Part shown: positions 14,627 to 17,800 of the stretch, in pieces
Position numbering within the stretch: the first letter of the stretch is position 1
Layout: each line of letters begins with the position of its first letter
Origin: Candidatus Geothermarchaeota archaeon
Lineage (GTDB): Archaea > Thermoproteota > Nitrososphaeria > Geothermarchaeales > JDFR-13
Assembly (NCBI GenBank): GCA_015522055.1
Contig: WAMZ01000083.1
Location: 1-17,800 of the forward strand
Direction of reading: 5' to 3'
DNA: 17,800 nucleotides
Program-made: the position numbers and the translations under genes
Notes under the pieces: generated by a model
Seen by the model: the letters and a program-made list of their open reading frames with translations, nothing else
Databases searched by the model: none
Told to the model about the DNA's origin: nothing

Positions 14627-15759
14627 CTTTTCTTCACCCTCTTCTTTTTAATTTTCTTCTTTGGCGCCCTCTTCCTAATCTCCTCCACCTTCGCCTTAAC
14701 CTCTTCGGCTAATTTATCCCCTATATATTCGCCGCCGAATACGTCTGTCCTGATTGCTATGGCTATCTTCCCTGCAAGGAGCCTAGCTATCTTTCCTCTC
14801 ACACTCCTAGGAGACTGATTTATATATGGATGCTGGAATATTATGCCGTGCTTCGGTGGTTTACCACCCTTTCTAAGGGCTAGGAATAATGCTTTCTCCG
14901 CTCCCAGTAGCTGGATGGTGCTTGCTGGGAACATGGCTAGTTTCCTTAGGCCCCCGGCCTTCGCTATTAGCCTCGCCGTTAATTTAGGCCCAATTAGGGC
15001 CGTAGTATTCGGCGCTATCTCGGTGACGAGTTCCGATATGTGTTCCTCGATCTCCTCTCTCTGCCTAATTAAGGTTTTCAGCGTCTCTGCCTGTTCCATA
15101 ATTACCTCGAGCTCCCTCGGTGTCAACTCCGCTCCACTACTTCTTCTAGCTGCATCAACTATTTCCCTTATCCTATCCTTTGAGTATCCATATTTTGATA
15201 ATTCTCTCTCAGTGAATCTATCCCTCCTCCCGAGGGTGGCTATTAAATGGGCGTAGCTCTCGATCTTCCGCACTATCTTGGATAGTTCTGGGAAGTATAT
15301 TCCATACCACTCTCTAAGCCTCTCATAGATAATGTTTATCATCTCAGTGTATTCATCGTATGCATTTATGGCCTGTATGACGAGGAGGTCTTTGTTGGCC
15401 AGCTCCTCCCTCAGCTTCATCTCAGTGAATCTGGTCATAACCTCCTTCAGCAGATTATATATCTGTGTTGTCTTCAACCCGAGGTGTTGGGCTAGGATTG
15501 GTGTCGGGTCTTCAGTCTCCTTAATTAGCTTGATATCTGTTCTGCCGGTAGCTCTCCTAATTATTTCTCTAAGTTGGGGTGATGTTGTCTCGATACGCTT
15601 ATCCCCAAGTATCTCAAGGATTTCATTGGGGAGTCTGTAGGTTCCCCTATGTATCTCTAGGAGTTTACCCGCCATCTCATCGGGTGTCTCCCCGAATTTT
15701 ATAAACTTTTCCAACCCGTTTTTTAGGATTAGCCCGGCTGGTGTAAGTAGTACCTGCAT
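14608..15759 (-). CDS. nop5: C/D box sRNP scaffold protein NOP5 (Nop56/58 homologue)
   Basis: NOP5 bridges L7Ae-bound C/D guide RNA and fibrillarin. The 383-residue product has an N-terminal fibrillarin-binding domain (about 1-115), a coiled coil for dimerisation (about 115-245), and the NOP domain. The NOP domain shows IAPNTTALIGPKLTARLIAKAGG (248-270), PASTIQLLGAEKALF (278-292), KPPKHGIIFQHPYI (300-313) and RGKIARLLAGKIAIAIRTD (321-339). It ends in a strongly basic KKK-rich tail. The ATG at 15759 is preceded by AGGTGG at a spacing of 6 and by a TATA-like stretch. The nop5-fibrillarin order with a 19-bp overlap is the common archaeal arrangement. Confidence 0.97.
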   Translation of the reverse strand: MQVLLTPAGLILKNGLEKFIKFGETPDEMAGKLLEIHRGTYRLPNEILEILGDKRIETTSPQLREIIRRATGRTDIKLIKETEDPTPILAQHLGLKTTQIYNLLKEVMTRFTEMKLREELANKDLLVIQAINAYDEYTEMINIIYERLREWYGIYFPELSKIVRKIESYAHLIATLGRRDRFTERELSKYGYSKDRIREIVDAARRSSGAELTPRELEVIMEQAETLKTLIRQREEIEEHISELVTEIAPNTTALIGPKLTARLIAKAGGLRKLAMFPASTIQLLGAEKALFLALRKGGKPPKHGIIFQHPYINQSPRSVRGKIARLLAGKIAIAIRTDVFGGEYIGDKLAEEVKAKVEEIRKRAPKKKIKKKRVKKRWRSRS

Positions 15760-15765
15760 CTATAT

Positions 15766-15817
15766 CCACCTGGTCTCATAATATTAATTCGCATATCCAT
15801 ATAGATAAAATATATTA
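15766..15817 (-). promoter_or_regulatory. Probable promoter and ribosome binding site of nop5-flpA
   Basis: On the minus strand a TATA-like stretch (15802-15817, AGATAAAATATATTAT in plus-strand reading) is followed by AGGTGG at 15766-15771, six bases before the nop5 ATG. Transcription would start near 15784 with a leader of about 25 nt. The whole control region fits in the 60-bp gap after the flippase stop. Confidence 0.5.
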
Positions 15818-15819
15818 TG

Positions 15820-17376
15820 TTAGGAGTGGTGTTTCAAAACTATCTCCTCTACAGTGTCCATATCTATCCCTGTTAAGATACAGACTGCTTTGATTACTTT
15901 TGTTATATATGGGTGTCTCGGTAGTGATAGGTATAGTGACGCCACTTCCTCGGGTGTTATGAATCGCAGGAGCCTTATTAACAATAGGTATACTATGGCT
16001 GGGGTTATTATATATACTGGGAGTAGGTCTATCCTATGTATATATGTCCATAGTGCCAGGCCCGTTAGGGCGCTTATGACTCCTGAGACGGCCGACTTTA
16101 CGTAGGCTATGTAGTCTATCTTTATCTTTAACATCTTTATCCCGATAGTCAATAGGATGAGGTTGGTTGATACTACTAGGAATGCCCTTCCTAAACCGGT
16201 TGATAGGTATCCGATCTTTGGATATAGTAGTATCATGATTAGTATATCTAGTATTGTTGCCACGAGTATGGTTGCCATTAGCTCATTATTCTTGTCTACT
16301 GCGATGAATGTACTTTGGAGTATTGGGTTTAGTGGCCCTAGCCATAGGCCTATACACATTATTTGGAATATGGGTGCAGCCGCTATATATTGGGGTCCCG
16401 CCAGAAGCACTATGAATGGCTCGGCTAGGGCGGCTGCTAGGAGGAATATTGGGGATATAAATATGAATACGTATCTGCTTATATCCATTAGGCTATCGCC
16501 TATTGATGAGAATCCATTTACATGGAATTCCTCCGATAGATGGGGTAGTATGCTGGATTGGATTGCCTGGTATATGCTTGTTAGGAACATTACTCCTACC
16601 GATGCTATGTAGAAGAACGCGACTATATCTAGGCCTAGGACTGTCGAGGCTATCCTGTCGCCGTATTCTGCGGCTGAGAGTATGATGTCGGTTATGAATA
16701 GTGGGGATGCACGTTTAATTATTCCTATGCTGTCGTCTCCATCGAGTCTTGGAGGTAGATGGCTTACCACCTTCCTTAGGGTATAGCCTGTTGTCACGGC
16801 CTCCCCTATTATCCATGCAATTAATATGCCTTCGACTCCACGGCCTATAAGTAGGAAGTATATCATGAGTATACGGTATAATGTATATCCTACGCTGTAG
16901 TATAGGGTTTCATAGTGGAATAGGTGTAGGGCCTCCAATCCCGATGATACTGTATTCCTAAGTGAGAATAGTATTAGGAGTATGGTGAATAGTAGGAATC
17001 CGTTTGTGGCCCCCACCTCACCAAATATGCCTAGTCTGTCGTATAGATATGCGCTCCCTAGAGATAATAATATGGTTGAGGGGGTCGATAGCAAGATCGT
17101 CTTCCAGTATACACCGGCAGCTTTCCCAGACTCCTTCGACGCCATCCTACCAGCTATCAGTCTTATGGCGACCTTCTTCATCCCGAAGTTACTAGATAGG
17201 CCAACTAGATATACTGTAGATACTAGTAGTCCATATACACCCATCTCGGTTGGGCTTAGGAGCCTTGATATAACTCCAAAGGTCACGATAGTAACTATAT
17301 ATGTTGTTATCTGCTGCATCATCAGGCTACTGAAGCTCTTCAACAGCCTAAAATTTATCCTCTTTATTGCCACCAT
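15820..17376 (-). CDS. Polysaccharide-type flippase (Wzx/RfbX-like, MOP superfamily)
   Basis: An integral membrane protein of 518 residues with about 12-14 hydrophobic segments. The start (SSLMMQQITTYIVTIVTFGVISRLLSPTEMGVYGLL, 16-51) matches the oligosaccharide-flippase opening, with the F/G-x-x-x-RLL-x-P-x-x-x-GVYGL pattern. Other family features are an AEYGDRIASTVLGLDIVAFFYIAS segment and PFIVLLAGPQYIAAAPIFQIMCIGLWLGP. Such proteins move lipid-linked glycans across the membrane; here the cargo would be a lipid-linked oligosaccharide for protein glycosylation or a surface polymer. No glycosyltransferase gene is nearby to say which. The ATG at 17376 has a GTGA-type motif upstream. It is divergent from the S30e gene and precedes nop5 by 60 bp. 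Confidence 0.85.
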   Translation of the reverse strand: MVAIKRINFRLLKSFSSLMMQQITTYIVTIVTFGVISRLLSPTEMGVYGLLVSTVYLVGLSSNFGMKKVAIRLIAGRMASKESGKAAGVYWKTILLSTPSTILLSLGSAYLYDRLGIFGEVGATNGFLLFTILLILFSLRNTVSSGLEALHLFHYETLYYSVGYTLYRILMIYFLLIGRGVEGILIAWIIGEAVTTGYTLRKVVSHLPPRLDGDDSIGIIKRASPLFITDIILSAAEYGDRIASTVLGLDIVAFFYIASVGVMFLTSIYQAIQSSILPHLSEEFHVNGFSSIGDSLMDISRYVFIFISPIFLLAAALAEPFIVLLAGPQYIAAAPIFQIMCIGLWLGPLNPILQSTFIAVDKNNELMATILVATILDILIMILLYPKIGYLSTGLGRAFLVVSTNLILLTIGIKMLKIKIDYIAYVKSAVSGVISALTGLALWTYIHRIDLLPVYIITPAIVYLLLIRLLRFITPEEVASLYLSLPRHPYITKVIKAVCILTGIDMDTVEEIVLKHHS

Positions 17377-17413
17377 TATATTTCACAGCTCCAGCCCAGC
17401 CGAGATGGTAAGG

Positions 17414-17423
17414 TAAAATATAC
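17414..17423 (-). promoter_or_regulatory. Putative TATA box for the flippase gene
   Basis: TAAAATATAC (plus-strand reading) is centred about 42 bp upstream of the flippase ATG and gives a predicted leader of about 16 nt. Another AT-rich run at about 17431-17465 is a possible alternative. Confidence 0.35.
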
Positions 17424-17465
17424 ACAACTCTTTACACAAAAATAATAAACTGGAATATAAATAAT

Positions 17466-17483
17466 CTATACCGCTAGCTATAG
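17466..17483. repeat. Imperfect inverted repeat in the flippase-S30e gap
   Basis: CTATA and TATAG arms flank an 8-bp centre that contains the palindrome GCTAGC. The element lies about 90 bp upstream of the flippase start and about 115 bp upstream of rps30e. It could be an operator but is short enough to be chance. Confidence 0.25.
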
Positions 17484-17535
17484 AAATTATATAATAACTA
17501 TTAATCTATTGGGATTACTGGTATGGGATAAAGGC

Positions 17536-17542
17536 TTATATA
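17536..17542 (+). promoter_or_regulatory. Probable TATA box for rps30e
   Basis: TTATATA preceded by AAAGGC is the clearest promoter-like element in the window. Transcription would start near 17564, giving a leader of about 33 nt that includes GAGGTGG. Confidence 0.55.
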
Positions 17543-17544
17543 GG

Positions 17545-17560
17545 ATTTTAATATTAAAAT
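17545..17560. repeat. Perfect 16-bp AT palindrome downstream of the rps30e TATA box
   Basis: ATTTTAATATTAAAAT is identical to its reverse complement and lies between the TATA box and the predicted transcription start of rps30e. That is a position where a bound repressor would block transcription. It contains only A and T in AT-rich intergenic DNA, so chance is a real alternative; it could also act as a second TATA-like element. Confidence 0.4.
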
Positions 17561-17596
17561 AGTTTACTGCTGATTTTGTATATAGAGGTGGTATGT

Positions 17597-17764
17597 ATGG
17601 GTACACATGGTAGCCTGACTAAGGCTGGGAAGGTTAGGTCTTTGACGCCTAAGATAGACCCTAGTCCGAAGCCTCCGACTAATCCGAGGAAGAGGAATAG
17701 GATTAATTATAGGAAGAGGATTATTTTGAATAGGCCTCCAGGACAGTGGAGGCCCGGTAGGTAG
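17597..17764 (+). CDS. rps30e: 30S ribosomal protein S30e
   Basis: A small-subunit protein shared by eukaryotes and, among archaea, mainly crenarchaeal-type lineages. From ATG 17597 the product is 55 residues, begins MGTHGSLTKAGKVRSLTPKI (the family's conserved opening) and ends in a basic KRNRINYRKR...PPGQWRPGR stretch. The frame is open from 17576, but GAGGTGG at 17585-17591 is five bases before ATG 17597 and the family starts there. The product has no zinc motif. The gene is monocistronic as far as the window shows; 36 bp of AT-rich sequence follow to the window's end with nothing I can name. Confidence 0.96.
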   Translation: MGTHGSLTKAGKVRSLTPKIDPSPKPPTNPRKRNRINYRKRIILNRPPGQWRPGR

Positions 17765-17800
17765 ATATATACCATATCATAGACCCTATCTCTATATAAT

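Noticed and set aside
1..17800. tRNA, rRNA, CRISPR arrays, insertion sequences, integrase or att sites, defence genes.
   Set aside because: None found: no tandem spaced repeats, transposase-like frames or terminal repeats were seen on reading, and every sizeable open frame fits a host gene or a shadow.

Overview
The window looks like chromosomal DNA of a hyperthermophilic crenarchaeote (Thermoproteota; a Desulfurococcales-like lineage is my guess). The protein set is archaeal: NOP5-fibrillarin, Gar1, SRP19, S8e, S30e, Trm1, RNase HII and a TFB. S30e with a crenarchaeal style of gene order argues against a euryarchaeote. Arginine is mostly AGG/AGA and isoleucine often ATA, mRNAs are purine-loaded, and starts include GTG and TTG as well as ATG. 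Genes are packed tightly and most lie on the minus strand. I saw no tRNA, rRNA, CRISPR array, insertion sequence or prophage. No gap exceeds about 220 bp.

Layout. 1-333 (+) is the C-terminal end of a membrane-anchored surface protein. 3220-354 (-) is an operon: THEP1-type NTPase, RNase HII, a PhoU-like (DUF47) protein and a PiT-family permease with altered signature motifs. Divergent from it is trm1 (3284-4402, +), whose end overlaps an FtsJ/RlmE 2'-O-methyltransferase gene on the other strand by 67 bp. Upstream of ftsJ is a 75-residue four-cysteine protein. 7189-5338 (-) is the archaeal cluster rps8e, srp19, gar1, tfb; its TFB is atypical. 11832-7252 (-) is a complete smc-scpA-scpB condensin operon. 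Upstream of it lies a pair of overlapping genes: a protein with four CBS domains and a Mut7-C PIN-like nuclease (13210-11892, -). 13275-13937 (+) is an unrecognised 220-residue protein that converges on the nop5-fibrillarin operon (15759-13934, -). A polysaccharide-type flippase gene (17376-15820, -) and a divergent S30e gene (17597-17764, +) close the window.

How the genes fit together. Most are housekeeping information-processing genes: RNA modification (Trm1, FtsJ, the C/D RNP proteins NOP5 and fibrillarin, the H/ACA protein Gar1), translation and secretion (S8e, S30e, SRP19), transcription initiation (TFB), and chromosome folding and maintenance (SMC-ScpAB, RNase HII). The exceptions are ion transport with its PhoU-like partner, the flippase and the surface protein.

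No obvious new defence or mobile system is present. The items most worth a second look are the PiT homologue that has lost the usual residues in all four signature motifs, the TFB lacking the usual B-reader motif, the condensin operon in a crenarchaeal-looking genome, two divergent gene pairs that each seem to share one central TATA element with almost identical geometry, and two small proteins I could not assign.
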